NCBI GenBank assembly: GCA_020216985.1
Contig: JAIWOH010000130.1
Location: 1-10,000, forward strand
Direction: 5' to 3'
DNA: 10,000 nucleotides
Source: Nitrospira sp.
Lineage (GTDB): Bacteria; Nitrospirota; Nitrospiria; Nitrospirales; Nitrospiraceae
Below are positions 1-6,364 of this stretch, piece after piece. The position numbers and the translations under genes were made by a program. Each line of letters begins with the position of its first letter. The stretch's first letter is position 1. A model generated the notes under the pieces. The model made no database searches. It worked only from the letters and a program-made list of their open reading frames with translations, and had not been told where the DNA came from.

Positions 1-1288
1 GCGCGTCGTCGTCTTGGACGAAGCCGATGAGATGCTCGATATGGGGTTCGCCGACGATCTTGACGCCATTCTGGAACAGACGCCGGCGGTGAAACAGACG
101 GCGCTCTTCTCCGCGACCATGCCGGCCCGGATCAAGTCGATCGCGCAGCGGCACCTCAACCATCCGGTCGAAATCACCATCGCAAAAGAACCGGTCAAGG
201 CCGGAACCGCGCCGCGCGTCCAGCAGACGGCTTACATCGTCGCCAAGCCCTATCGCGGCGCCGCCCTCGTTCGAGTCCTGGACATGGCCGGACCGAAATC
301 CGCCTTGGTGTTCTGCCGGACGCGTGTGGAAGTGGATGACGTCACCGCCATGCTGAACGGCCGAGGATATCGAGCGGAGGCGCTTCACGGCGGCATGAGC
401 CAACCTCAACGCGATCGCGTCTTGCAAGCCTTCCGCACGGGACAGACGAACCTCCTCGTGGCCACCGACGTGGCCGCCCGAGGGTTGGATATCCCCCACG
501 TCTCACACGTGATCAATTTTGACTTGCCCTCGTCGGCGGAGATCTATATCCATCGCATCGGTCGGACCGGCCGAGCCGGACGAGAGGGCGCGGCCATGAC
601 CGTTCTCGACCCACGCGAGGAGCGGCTGCTCCACAGCATTGAACGGCTCACTCATGCGAAGGTGACGGTCGCCCCTGTCCCATCGGCGGCAGATCTGCTG
701 GCCAAGCGACTTGAACGGACCAGAGCGGCGGTAGAGGAAGCGATGCAAACGGAGGACATCGGCGGATTCCGAGGGGTCGTTGAAGCAATGGCCGCATCAC
801 ATGATCCGATCACGATTGCAGCCGCGGCGATGAAGCTCGTCTTTCATGCACAGGGTGGGGACCGAGTTGAGGAAGACATTCCCACCCTGCCGGTGAGACG
901 ACTGGAGTTCAATCAAACAATGCAAACCATGCGGACCATGCCGCGGCCGTCGGGCCGAACAGGCGACCGAGATCGTACCGAGCCGGCGAGGCTGAGCAAG
1001 CGAACGCCGGGCAGGCCGGATCGAGAACCACCCAAGGCGGGCATGGTGCGGGTGTACGTGGGGACGGGGCATCAAGCGGGCATCAGGCCCGGCGATCTCG
1101 TCGGCGCGATCACCAACGAAGCAAAGATCCACTCCAAGGTCCTCGGCGACATCGAGATTCTCGATCGCTTTTCACTCATCGAAGTGCCGGAAGCGATGGC
1201 TCCCAAGATCATCGACCGGTTGGGACGAGCAAGAATCAAAGGCCACAGGGTGCCGGTGCGTCTCTTTCGTGAAGAAAGGGATATTTGA
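1..1288 (+). CDS. DEAD-box RNA helicase, C-terminal part (5' end outside window)
   Basis: ATP-dependent RNA helicase of the DeaD/CsdA/DbpA group, expected to remodel structured RNA such as ribosome-assembly intermediates or cold-stabilised mRNA. The frame is open from base 2, so the start and the first RecA-like domain's motifs Q, I and Ia lie outside. Visible in order: motif II DEAD (bases 17-28), motif III SAT (110-118), motif IV (ALVFCRT), motif V (TDVAARGLDIP) and motif VI (HRIGRTGRAG, about 551-580). A low-complexity basic linker follows. A C-terminal domain from about 1043 (MVRVYVGTG ... PVRLF) matches the DbpA-type RNA-binding domain, which in DbpA recognises 23S rRNA hairpin 92. That supports a role in large-subunit assembly, but DeaD/CsdA proteins carry a related tail, so the exact orthologue is undecided. 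All visible catalytic motifs are intact. Confidence 0.95.
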   Translation, partial: RVVVLDEADEMLDMGFADDLDAILEQTPAVKQTALFSATMPARIKSIAQRHLNHPVEITIAKEPVKAGTAPRVQQTAYIVAKPYRGAALVRVLDMAGPKSALVFCRTRVEVDDVTAMLNGRGYRAEALHGGMSQPQRDRVLQAFRTGQTNLLVATDVAARGLDIPHVSHVINFDLPSSAEIYIHRIGRTGRAGREGAAMTVLDPREERLLHSIERLTHAKVTVAPVPSAADLLAKRLERTRAAVEEAMQTEDIGGFRGVVEAMAASHDPITIAAAAMKLVFHAQGGDRVEEDIPTLPVRRLEFNQTMQTMRTMPRPSGRTGDRDRTEPARLSKRTPGRPDREPPKAGMVRVYVGTGHQAGIRPGDLVGAITNEAKIHSKVLGDIEILDRFSLIEVPEAMAPKIIDRLGRARIKGHRVPVRLFREERDI

Positions 1289-1340
1289 TGCATCAGCCGG
1301 TCCGTCGAGCCTTCCATTCTCTTTCCTGTCTCAATCCCCT

Positions 1341-1354
1341 TATAATAGAAACGC
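1341..1354 (+). promoter_or_regulatory. Consensus -10 box directly before the FAD oxidoreductase start (possible leaderless promoter)
   Basis: TATAAT lies at 1341-1346 and the ATG at 1355. A transcript starting about 7 bases after the -10 box would begin at or within a few bases of the start codon. No GGAG-like ribosome binding site lies between them. No good -35 hexamer is present at 16-18 bp spacing, so the promoter rests on the -10 box alone. Confidence 0.45.
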
Positions 1355-2608
1355 ATGACCGCACGACCTCTTATCCTCATCATCGGCGCAGGGCTGGCCG
1401 GATTGGCCTGCGCGCGTCGGCTGACCCAGGCCGGTGTTGCCTGCACGGTGCTGGAGGCTTCGGACGGAGCTGGTGGCCGAGTCCGGACCGATCGAGTCGA
1501 CGGATTCCTCCTCGATCGAGGATTTCAGGTGTTTCTGACCGGCTATCCTGAAGCCCGCCAAACATTGGATTACGCCTCGCTCGATCTAAAACCGTTTCAC
1601 CCTGGCGCCCTTGTCCATTACGACGGCCGGCTTCATCTCGTAAGCGACCCCCTTCGGCGGCCCCAGGACCTGCCCACGGTTCTATTCAGCCCCGTTGGTT
1701 CGTTTGCGGACAAACGGCTGATGCTGCGCCTCCGGCGGGATGCCTTGCGGCAACGCCTTTGCACCCTCGCAGGGGGAGCGACCCGTCCAACCGGCGAAGT
1801 CTTGCGGGCCTACGGGTTTTCCGACGCCATGGTGACACGGTTCTTCAAGCCATTCCTAGGCGGGGTGTTTTTGGAGCCGACCTTGTCCACGCCCTGCTGG
1901 ATCTTCGAGCACGTCTGGGCTGCGTTTTCACGTGGAGACGTCGCCCTTCCCAACGATGGCATGGGCGCCATCGCCCAACAACTGGCAGCCTCCTTGCCGG
2001 AGGGGACGGTTCGGCTGAACGAGCCGGTCAAGGCGATTGAGGGCTCGACGGTCCTCCTCGAATCAGGCGAACGGCTGGAGGGAGCCTCCGTGGTCATCGC
2101 AACGGACAGTAACACCGCTCTCCGGTTGCGCGGCGAGCCGTCACGGACGGGAACAGAGCGGGTATCAACGACTCTGTACTTCGACGCGCCGACCCCACCT
2201 CGGCGAGAGCCCTGGTTGATGCTAAACGGCGAAGAAGGACTGGTCCGGACCGTCTGCGTCTTGAGCGAAGCCGCGCCATCCTATGCCCCAAAGGGAAAAG
2301 CCTTGATCTCGATCACTGTCGATGGTCACGGCCATAAGCTGGATGCTCTACCTGAGAGGGTCCGCGCCGGTTTGGAATCCTGGTTCGGCCCTCAGGTCAA
2401 CCAGTGGCGTCATCTCAGAACCGACCACATCCGCCATGCCTTGCCTCCGCTTGATCTATTGCCTTCCGCACCGGAGGCGACGTCTCCGCGTATCGCGCAT
2501 GGCATCTACCAATGCGGCGACTATTGCGAGAGCGGGACGTTAGACGGAGCCTTGGTCTCGGGCCGAAGAGCGGCCGAAGCCGTTCTGGCCGATCACACTC
2601 GATCGTGA
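1355..2608 (+). CDS. FAD-dependent oxidoreductase, amine oxidase/phytoene desaturase-like
   Basis: Flavoprotein of 417 residues in the NAD(P)/FAD-dependent amine-oxidase superfamily. The N-terminal Rossmann motif GAGLAG (residues 11-16) is followed by the ADP-ribose-binding Glu34 and the GGRVRT motif (40-45) typical of flavin monooxygenase, desaturase and protoporphyrinogen-oxidase-like folds. The conserved C-terminal FAD segment is present at about 386-408 (CGDYCESGTLDGALVSGRRAA). There is no signal peptide and no clear membrane helix, so it is probably cytosolic or peripheral. The substrate cannot be read from the sequence; no carotenoid, squalene or heme genes are adjacent. It follows the helicase after 66 bases and probably has its own promoter, since a perfect -10 box sits 8 bases upstream of this ATG. 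An ordinary Shine-Dalgarno sequence is missing. Confidence 0.88.
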   Translation: MTARPLILIIGAGLAGLACARRLTQAGVACTVLEASDGAGGRVRTDRVDGFLLDRGFQVFLTGYPEARQTLDYASLDLKPFHPGALVHYDGRLHLVSDPLRRPQDLPTVLFSPVGSFADKRLMLRLRRDALRQRLCTLAGGATRPTGEVLRAYGFSDAMVTRFFKPFLGGVFLEPTLSTPCWIFEHVWAAFSRGDVALPNDGMGAIAQQLAASLPEGTVRLNEPVKAIEGSTVLLESGERLEGASVVIATDSNTALRLRGEPSRTGTERVSTTLYFDAPTPPRREPWLMLNGEEGLVRTVCVLSEAAPSYAPKGKALISITVDGHGHKLDALPERVRAGLESWFGPQVNQWRHLRTDHIRHALPPLDLLPSAPEATSPRIAHGIYQCGDYCESGTLDGALVSGRRAAEAVLADHTRS

Positions 2609-2672
2609 CGATCCGTTAACCGCCCTCACCCATGTTTGAGGAGACTTGAGCAACTGAATCCACTCCGGACAA

Positions 2673-2690
2673 ATACGCCGCCATGATGCC
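2673..2690. repeat. 18-bp near-identical repeat, copy 1 (intergenic)
   Basis: ATACGCCGCCATGATGCC here matches 3302-3319 (ATACGCCGCCATAATGCC) at 17 of 18 positions in the same orientation. This copy lies in the gap after the FAD oxidoreductase. Read on the - strand it spells Gly-Ile-Met-Ala-Ala-Tyr, the same peptide as in the DUF1614 gene. Similarity stops at both edges, so it may be chance or the remnant of a copied fragment. Confidence 0.4.
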
Positions 2691-2735
2691 AGGGCAGAAT
2701 GATTCGACTTTCTGAACGCGAGAATCCACCGGGAC

Positions 2736-2764
2736 TGGACATTAATGACTTGCCGGACTAGGAT
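2736..2764 (+). promoter_or_regulatory. Candidate sigma-70 promoter of hicBA
   Basis: A -35-like TGGACA (2736-2741, 5 of 6 consensus) and a -10-like TAGGAT (2759-2764, 4 of 6) are separated by exactly 17 bp. They would start transcription near 2771, leaving a leader of about 24 bases before hicB. A perfect TTGACA at 2770-2775 has no usable -10 partner before the ORF. HicA/HicB operons are usually autoregulated, but I see no clear operator palindrome here. Confidence 0.4.
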
Positions 2765-2794
2765 AGCCGTTGACAAACGAAGCGAATCAGAATC

Positions 2795-3001
2795 ATGAAC
2801 GAACTGATCTTCTTGGTCGAAGAGGCCCCGGAGGGAGGGTTTTTAGCTCGGGCGCTCGGTGTGTCCATCTTCACCGAAGCCGATACATTAGCGGAACTGC
2901 CTGACAAGATCCGCGACGCTGTCCGTTGTCATTTTGAGGAAGGACGGGCTCCGAAAGTCGTTCGCCTCCACCATGTCCGCGAGGAAGTCATCGCCGTATG
3001 A
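2795..3001 (+). CDS. hicB: HicB-family antitoxin (short form)
   Basis: Small acidic protein of 68 residues and probable antitoxin of a type II HicBA pair. The start MNELIFLVEEAPEGGFLARALG has the strand-turn-strand layout of HicB's partial RNase-H-like fold, followed by a helix (ADTLAELPDKIRDAVRCHF) and a final strand. HicB proteins of this fold bind and cover the HicA active site. At 68 residues it lacks the C-terminal helix-turn-helix or ribbon-helix-helix domain of longer HicB proteins, so it may not bind operator DNA itself. Its TGA (2999-3001) overlaps the ATG of hicA (2998-3000), which implies translational coupling. The ribosome binding site is weak. Such short HicB-like proteins are often annotated only as hypothetical; the identification rests largely on the HicA next door. 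Confidence 0.75.
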   Translation: MNELIFLVEEAPEGGFLARALGVSIFTEADTLAELPDKIRDAVRCHFEEGRAPKVVRLHHVREEVIAV

Positions 3002-3240
3002 GGCTTCCCCGTGATCTCTCGGGAAGCGATCTCGTCAAACTTCTTTGCAAACTCGGCTATTCGATCACGCGCCAGAGCGGCAGTCACCTCCGACTGACCA
3101 CTCACCAGCACGGCGAACATCACCTGACGATCCCCCTCCATACCCCACTCCGCGTCGGAACGCTCTCCGCAATCCTGGCTGATGTCGCCGCTCATTTCAA
3201 CATGAGTCGCGACCAGATACTCAACAGACTCTTCGGGTGA
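2998..3240 (+). CDS. hicA: HicA-family mRNA interferase toxin
   Basis: Toxin of 80 residues with the dsRBD-like HicA fold (YcfA/HicA family), a ribosome-independent mRNA endonuclease that arrests growth when free of antitoxin. The diagnostic pieces are in order: a helix (GSDLVKLLCKLGY, 9-21), the catalytic-histidine motif RQSGSHLRL with His30, the strand HHLTIPLH, and the late signature GTLSAILADV. All residues expected for activity are present and the length is typical. The start overlaps the hicB stop (ATGA), giving antitoxin-first order, the reverse of the E. coli hicAB locus but common elsewhere. The gene runs head-on into the DUF1614 gene after 31 bases with no obvious terminator between. 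Confidence 0.88.
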   Translation: MRLPRDLSGSDLVKLLCKLGYSITRQSGSHLRLTTHQHGEHHLTIPLHTPLRVGTLSAILADVAAHFNMSRDQILNRLFG

Positions 3241-3271
3241 GGACGAAAAATAAACGGACTATCCCCTTACC

Positions 3272-3967
3272 TCAGGAGGCGGCCGGAAGAGGCCAAGCCA
3301 GATACGCCGCCATAATGCCCGAAAGTACGATCCCGTCGAAGGTGCCGGCGCCGCCGATGCTGGCCACGCCGGTGGCGATCTTTTCAATGTCTCTGAGATG
3401 CAAGAGATCCGCGCCGATGAGCGGGCCCAATACGCCGGCGACAAACGCAACGGGTGGCGCGTGATCTGGAACGAGGAGCAACGCACTCACGGAGGCCACG
3501 ACGGCGGGGAAAAGGCCGGGCATCGTGATCCCGATTCCCTGAACCGGTTTTGCCATCCAGTAACAGACCATCGTATTGATCAGGACCGCGAATAGCAGAC
3601 CCATCATTGCCTGTTGGCCCGCCATGACGAGATGAGCCGTTTCATAAATGGCCAGCGAGGTCGGAATGACACAGCCACCGACATTGACGGCGATGACGGT
3701 CTCGCGGCGAACCCGCTGAAACGCCGGCCACCACCCCGCAAACCCGAAGATTGCAAAGGGATCCACCGGTACCTCCTCGATCCGCGCAATGCGCTTGACA
3801 GGAATGTTGATCAGACTCCCGATGAAAATCCCAATAACCAAGAGCAGCGCAGTTTGCGGTTCCAGCTTGAGCTTAATCAACGCCGCGGTGAAGAGATGGC
3901 CGAAAAAGAGCGGGAGCAGCACCAACAGGACGAAGAAGAACAAGAGCGGAAGCCAACCCATTTTCAT
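3272..3967 (-). CDS. DUF1614 family integral membrane protein
   Basis: Membrane protein of 231 residues with about six or seven hydrophobic segments (roughly 5-22, 38-54, 92-110, 117-136, 148-166, 170-188 and 200-226). Conserved-looking stretches CVIPTSLAIYE, GADLLHLRDI and GGAGTFDGIVLSGIMAAYLA match the DUF1614 family, whose function is unknown; the polar residues in these loops suggest a transport or sensing role. The frame extends upstream to a GTG at 4018, but I place the start at the ATG at 3967 because it follows AAGGGG with a 7-base gap and opens directly into the first membrane helix. A second in-frame ATG lies two codons later. It converges on hicA. The genes behind it on this strand end 335 bases away, so it is probably transcribed alone. 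Confidence 0.85.
   Translation of the reverse strand: MKMGWLPLLFFFVLLVLLPLFFGHLFTAALIKLKLEPQTALLLVIGIFIGSLINIPVKRIARIEEVPVDPFAIFGFAGWWPAFQRVRRETVIAVNVGGCVIPTSLAIYETAHLVMAGQQAMMGLLFAVLINTMVCYWMAKPVQGIGITMPGLFPAVVASVSALLLVPDHAPPVAFVAGVLGPLIGADLLHLRDIEKIATGVASIGGAGTFDGIVLSGIMAAYLAWPLPAAS
3302..3319. repeat. 18-bp near-identical repeat, copy 2 (inside DUF1614 gene)
   Basis: This is the partner of 2673-2690, with 17 of 18 bases identical. It encodes the Gly-Ile-Met-Ala-Ala-Tyr of the last membrane segment of the DUF1614 protein on the - strand. Confidence 0.4.
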
Positions 3968-3981
3968 CGGAATGCCCCTTG

Positions 3982-4125
3982 TCAGGGCCTCTTCACCCAC
4001 GGCCTGATCTCCCCCCACTCTTCGTCCTCAAGCGGATCACCTCTCAACCCTCCCAAGACTTCCTCAATGTCGCCTGGCCGAGATACTGGCCACGCGCGGC
4101 CCCCGGAAGAAGACCGGTGGTCATC
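3982..4125 (-). pseudogene. Possible broken small gene upstream of DUF1614
   Basis: On the - strand a frame of 47 codons ends in a protein-like acidic stretch (DIEEVLGGLRGDPLEDEEW, then GEIRPWVKRP and stop), 14 bases before the DUF1614 ATG. It has no ATG or GTG start; a stop sits at 4126-4128. A neighbouring frame has an ATG at 4124 (MTTGLLPGAARGQYL) that one frameshift near 4080 would join to it. Either this is a decayed small gene or the acidic look is chance. No family is recognised. Confidence 0.2.
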
Positions 4126-4134
4126 TCAGCCAAC

Positions 4135-4163
4135 GTGACAAGTCTTGCACGACTCACTATACC
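4135..4163 (+). promoter_or_regulatory. Candidate sigma-70 promoter pointing into the 3' end of rtcA
   Basis: GTGACA (4135-4140, 5 of 6 to the -35 consensus) and TATACC (4158-4163, 4 of 6 to the -10) are spaced by 17 bp. The predicted start near 4170 lies just before a GGAG (4171-4174) and the small frames at 4184 and 4197. Continued transcription would be antisense to the end of rtcA. Confidence 0.35.
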
Positions 4164-4183
4164 GCAACACGGAGAAGCCGGTG

Positions 4184-4273
4184 ATGTGGAACTTTTATGG
4201 AGGCAACTACGCCGAGCCGGCTTTGGTTGTGGATGGAAGCGGAGCAAACTGTCTCCCGCTTGAGCATGTTTGA
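4184..4273 (+). CDS. Candidate small protein, 29 residues
   Basis: A short frame starts at ATG 4184 (or GTG 4181), with GGAG at 4171-4174 nine bases upstream. Its product begins MWNFYGGNYAEPALVVDG and ends in CLPLEHV, which reads like real protein but matches no family I know. It lies behind a promoter-like element at 4135-4163. About half of its third positions are G or C, which is weak coding evidence, and it overlaps a second frame from 4197. It could be a remnant, a leader peptide or chance. Confidence 0.22.
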   Translation: MWNFYGGNYAEPALVVDGSGANCLPLEHV

Positions 4274-4367
4274 CAATACAGTCGCCGATGCCATGCATAA
4301 CGTCACGGCACTCCCTTATCAGCCGTTTGCTCGCTGTTCATGCGGAGCCCGGCTCCGGCGATCGTGA
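4197..4367 (+). CDS. Candidate small protein, 56 residues, overlapping rtcA antisense
   Basis: A frame opens at ATG 4197 (start MEATTPSRLWLWMEAEQTV, later SMFDNTVADAMHNVTALPYQPF) and stops at 4367. Its last 22 codons are antisense to the 3' end of rtcA. About two thirds of third positions are G or C in the first 41 codons, higher than in the overlapping frame from 4184. There is no good ribosome binding site directly before it. No family is recognised; a CxC pair sits near the C-terminus (ARCSCGAR). It competes with the 4184 frame: at most one is likely to be real, or a frameshift joins them. Confidence 0.2.
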   Translation: MEATTPSRLWLWMEAEQTVSRLSMFDNTVADAMHNVTALPYQPFARCSCGARLRRS

Positions 4368-5406
4368 GTCGCTGATCGTCGATCCCGACTTGAGCCCCCA
4401 GAAAGACGTCCGCCAGCCACGCTCCTGTGAGCACATGGTCGGTGACGGCCGGGATGATGAACCGGCTTTCTCCGTCTGCAAGCGCCGCAAAGGGAATGAT
4501 CTGATCCGCCGCGAACCGATCCAGCGTCGCCCCGGCGCTGACCTCTTGGAGCAACTGCCGGGCCACATGCGTGCCGATCGACTCCGCTCGGCGCCGCAGG
4601 GCTCCTGCTTGATCAGCCCCCAGCCGCACAACCGGTCCGTGATCGGCCGTTTTCTGATCCGCCACCCCCTGATCCGCAAAGAGCGCCAGGGCCGCGCCTG
4701 GTTGCAGGGACTCGGAATCATGCCGGATCTCGATGTCAGCCGGATACCCAGCCTGAGCAAGCACTTCCCTCGCAGCATCCGCCATCCGCCGGCTCACCTG
4801 CCGCTCTTCAAGATGGGAGGCGAGGGCGATGCCCCACACCCTCGTGACCGGACCAGCTTGGTCTTGAACGATGGCTTGCAAGGGCCCGCTCAGGGGTTGC
4901 ACGCTGACCCGCAGAATGCCTTCTCCCCTTGGGACATAACCAGGGCGCACGATCTCTATCTCGACCTGAAGTCCCATCCGGCGCAGCAACGGAAGCATCA
5001 CGTACTGGAGGTGCAAGGCGGACGGCGCGAGATCCTGAAAGAGCCCGCCCCGTAACTCGACCGTAACCGGCGACCCTGAGAAGGCCAGCACCGGCAGAAT
5101 ACCGAGGGCCAGCATCGTGGTCGAGCCGGCGGAGCCGATGTGCCAGCGATAGGCGCGTCCCACCTTCAACGAGCCGGGATGAAACACAAACTCCTGCGAG
5201 CCCTGGACAAGCCCCTCCGTCTGCCCGTTCACCAACTCGGCAAGGGCCTCGATGACACGAAGGTGCTGTGCGCGCAAGCCGGGCTGCTCCCGCTTGGCGC
5301 GCACATGCACCACGTGGATGGGCTGCCCTGTCAAGGCGGCGAAGGCCACCGCTTGACGCACGATGGCGCCGCTACCGGAAAATCGGGACCCGTCAATGGT
5401 CAACAT
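4303..5406 (-). CDS. rtcA: RNA 3'-terminal phosphate cyclase (RtcA family), altered N-terminal motif
   Basis: Family enzymes convert RNA 3'-phosphate ends to 2',3'-cyclic phosphates using ATP through a covalent His-AMP intermediate. This 367-residue protein keeps the RtcA layout: a first repeat with Arg17, a VRAKREQPGLRAQHL segment (35-49; usual form IRAGR.KPGL..QHL), the IGSAGST motif (90-96), a PRGEG segment (159-163; usual form PxGGG), the RTC insert in the middle, and a C-terminal TDHVLTG segment whose His324 aligns with the catalytic histidine of E. coli RtcA. Unusually, the N-terminal GEGGGQ signature reads FSGSGA (9-14), so the conserved Glu is Ser10 and the Gln is Ala14. Activity may be altered. 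It starts 22 bases after the sufB-like stop, as the last gene of the suf unit, with a weak ribosome binding site. No rtcB or rtcR is in the window. Confidence 0.88.
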   Translation of the reverse strand: MLTIDGSRFSGSGAIVRQAVAFAALTGQPIHVVHVRAKREQPGLRAQHLRVIEALAELVNGQTEGLVQGSQEFVFHPGSLKVGRAYRWHIGSAGSTTMLALGILPVLAFSGSPVTVELRGGLFQDLAPSALHLQYVMLPLLRRMGLQVEIEIVRPGYVPRGEGILRVSVQPLSGPLQAIVQDQAGPVTRVWGIALASHLEERQVSRRMADAAREVLAQAGYPADIEIRHDSESLQPGAALALFADQGVADQKTADHGPVVRLGADQAGALRRRAESIGTHVARQLLQEVSAGATLDRFAADQIIPFAALADGESRFIIPAVTDHVLTGAWLADVFLGAQVGIDDQRLTIAGAGLRMNSEQTADKGVP

Positions 5407-5428
5407 GGAACGACTCGCCGGAAACTCT

Positions 5429-6364
5429 CTATCGGAGAATCCCGCTCACAATAAGCTCGATCGCCTGTTCCGGCGCGAGCCCGCGCGCCATCAACGTTTC
5501 CAATCCTTTCTTGTCCACGCTCCCGATGGCCGCCTCGTGGGTCACCTTAGCCTCGGGATGGCAGACGCGCACGATGGGAATCGCACTCGCCTGCGCTCGT
5601 CCCTGCACGATTTCCAGGCAATCGACGTGACCGCGGGCGCCCCGTTCATGGGCCTCGGTGACACCGGTGATCTCGGCGCGCGCCTCGTCCGCCAGGACAA
5701 CGCGGGTCTTGATCAAGCCTCGCGACCGTCTTCCCTTGAGCACGACCGCTTCCTTGAGGGTGATCCGATCAGTTCCATGACCAAACAGTTTGGCGGTCAA
5801 TTCGGCGACACCGTCTTCCTCCACCTCGACGGCGTAATCAATCGTAAGTTCGCCCACTGATCCGGAGAGCAGGGAAAAATCGGACCGATACCGCGCACCT
5901 TGTCCCACCGTGATCGACGCCTGGGGAACCACCTGCATGCCCCCGTGCGGGCCGTGGTAATGGCCTTCACTGTAGATCAGCGACGCCCCCGGCCCAAGGT
6001 GGACCGTCGCCCGCATCCGATGCTGCGCCGCCTGTGCGACGGGGAACAGACAATGGGACAGGACGGACACTGCCGCCTGCTCTTCCACAGCCAGATCAAG
6101 GCGGATATTCTGCCGGCCGGTGGGATGGGCTAGGCCGAAGCACAGGTGAACCGGCTGTTCGAGACGGATACCGGCGCGAACGGTCATCCTTCCGACGATC
6201 GCGTCGGGGGTTTCTTCCAGGTCGAGATCAAGACCGGGAACGGATCGGCGGCTCACAATCCGGTGTCCATGCCCGACGACATGTGCGATCCGTTCGTCGT
6301 TCAAAATCTCCGGTTCGGCACCGACCAATGGCAACAAGCGAATCAAGGTGTCACGTTCGGTCAT
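5429..6364 (-). CDS. sufB: SufB/SufD-family Fe-S assembly scaffold, short minimal-system type
   Basis: Scaffold protein of 311 residues with the SufBD beta-helix core, expected to pair with SufC to build Fe-S clusters in the cytosol. The C-terminal family signature is clear: VTHEAAIGSVDKKGLETLM (274-292), with His276-Glu277 matching the conserved HEA of SufB/SufD, then ARGL...AIELIVSGIL. It is much shorter than E. coli SufB (495 residues), lacking the N-terminal extension, and resembles archaeal and minimal-system SufB. Cysteines are at 75, 105, 249 and 268; by my hand alignment the position of E. coli SufB Cys405 is an alanine. An in-frame GTG and ATG lie at 6385 and 6382, but I choose ATG 6364 because a perfect GGGGAGG sits nine bases before it. 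It overlaps the end of sufC by 14 bases. The sufB symbol is provisional, as it could equally be called sufD or smsB. Confidence 0.9.
   Translation of the reverse strand: MTERDTLIRLLPLVGAEPEILNDERIAHVVGHGHRIVSRRSVPGLDLDLEETPDAIVGRMTVRAGIRLEQPVHLCFGLAHPTGRQNIRLDLAVEEQAAVSVLSHCLFPVAQAAQHRMRATVHLGPGASLIYSEGHYHGPHGGMQVVPQASITVGQGARYRSDFSLLSGSVGELTIDYAVEVEEDGVAELTAKLFGHGTDRITLKEAVVLKGRRSRGLIKTRVVLADEARAEITGVTEAHERGARGHVDCLEIVQGRAQASAIPIVRVCHPEAKVTHEAAIGSVDKKGLETLMARGLAPEQAIELIVSGILR

Larger units (their letters stand above)
3968..4302. other. Intergenic region between the DUF1614 gene and rtcA
   Basis: 335 bases without a confident gene. On the - strand an open frame without an ATG ends at 3982, just before the DUF1614 start. 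On the + strand there is a promoter-like pair (4135-4163) and two small overlapping open frames starting at 4184 and 4197. No terminator hairpin with a T-run was found after rtcA. A TTGACA at 4270-4275 lacks a matching -10 box. Confidence 0.6.

Noticed and set aside
2770..2775. A perfect TTGACA just before hicB as a -35 box.
   Set aside because: Its -10 box would fall on the hicB start codon region and does not match consensus; the pair at 2736-2764 fits better.
3968..4018. A 17-residue N-terminal extension of the DUF1614 protein from a GTG at 4018.
   Set aside because: The ATG at 3967 has an AAGGGG ribosome binding site and opens directly into the first membrane helix.
3614..4138. A 174-codon + strand frame opposite the DUF1614 gene.
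   Set aside because: It is antisense to a clear membrane-protein gene, and its highly charged composition is what the complement of hydrophobic codons produces.
4197..4300. Reading through the TGA at 4271-4273 as selenocysteine to extend the 29-residue small frame.
   Set aside because: The extension is only a few residues to the next stop and no SECIS-like hairpin is evident.
4270..5055. A 261-codon + strand frame opposite rtcA.
   Set aside because: It is the antisense shadow of a gene with clear family motifs, and shows no domain of its own.
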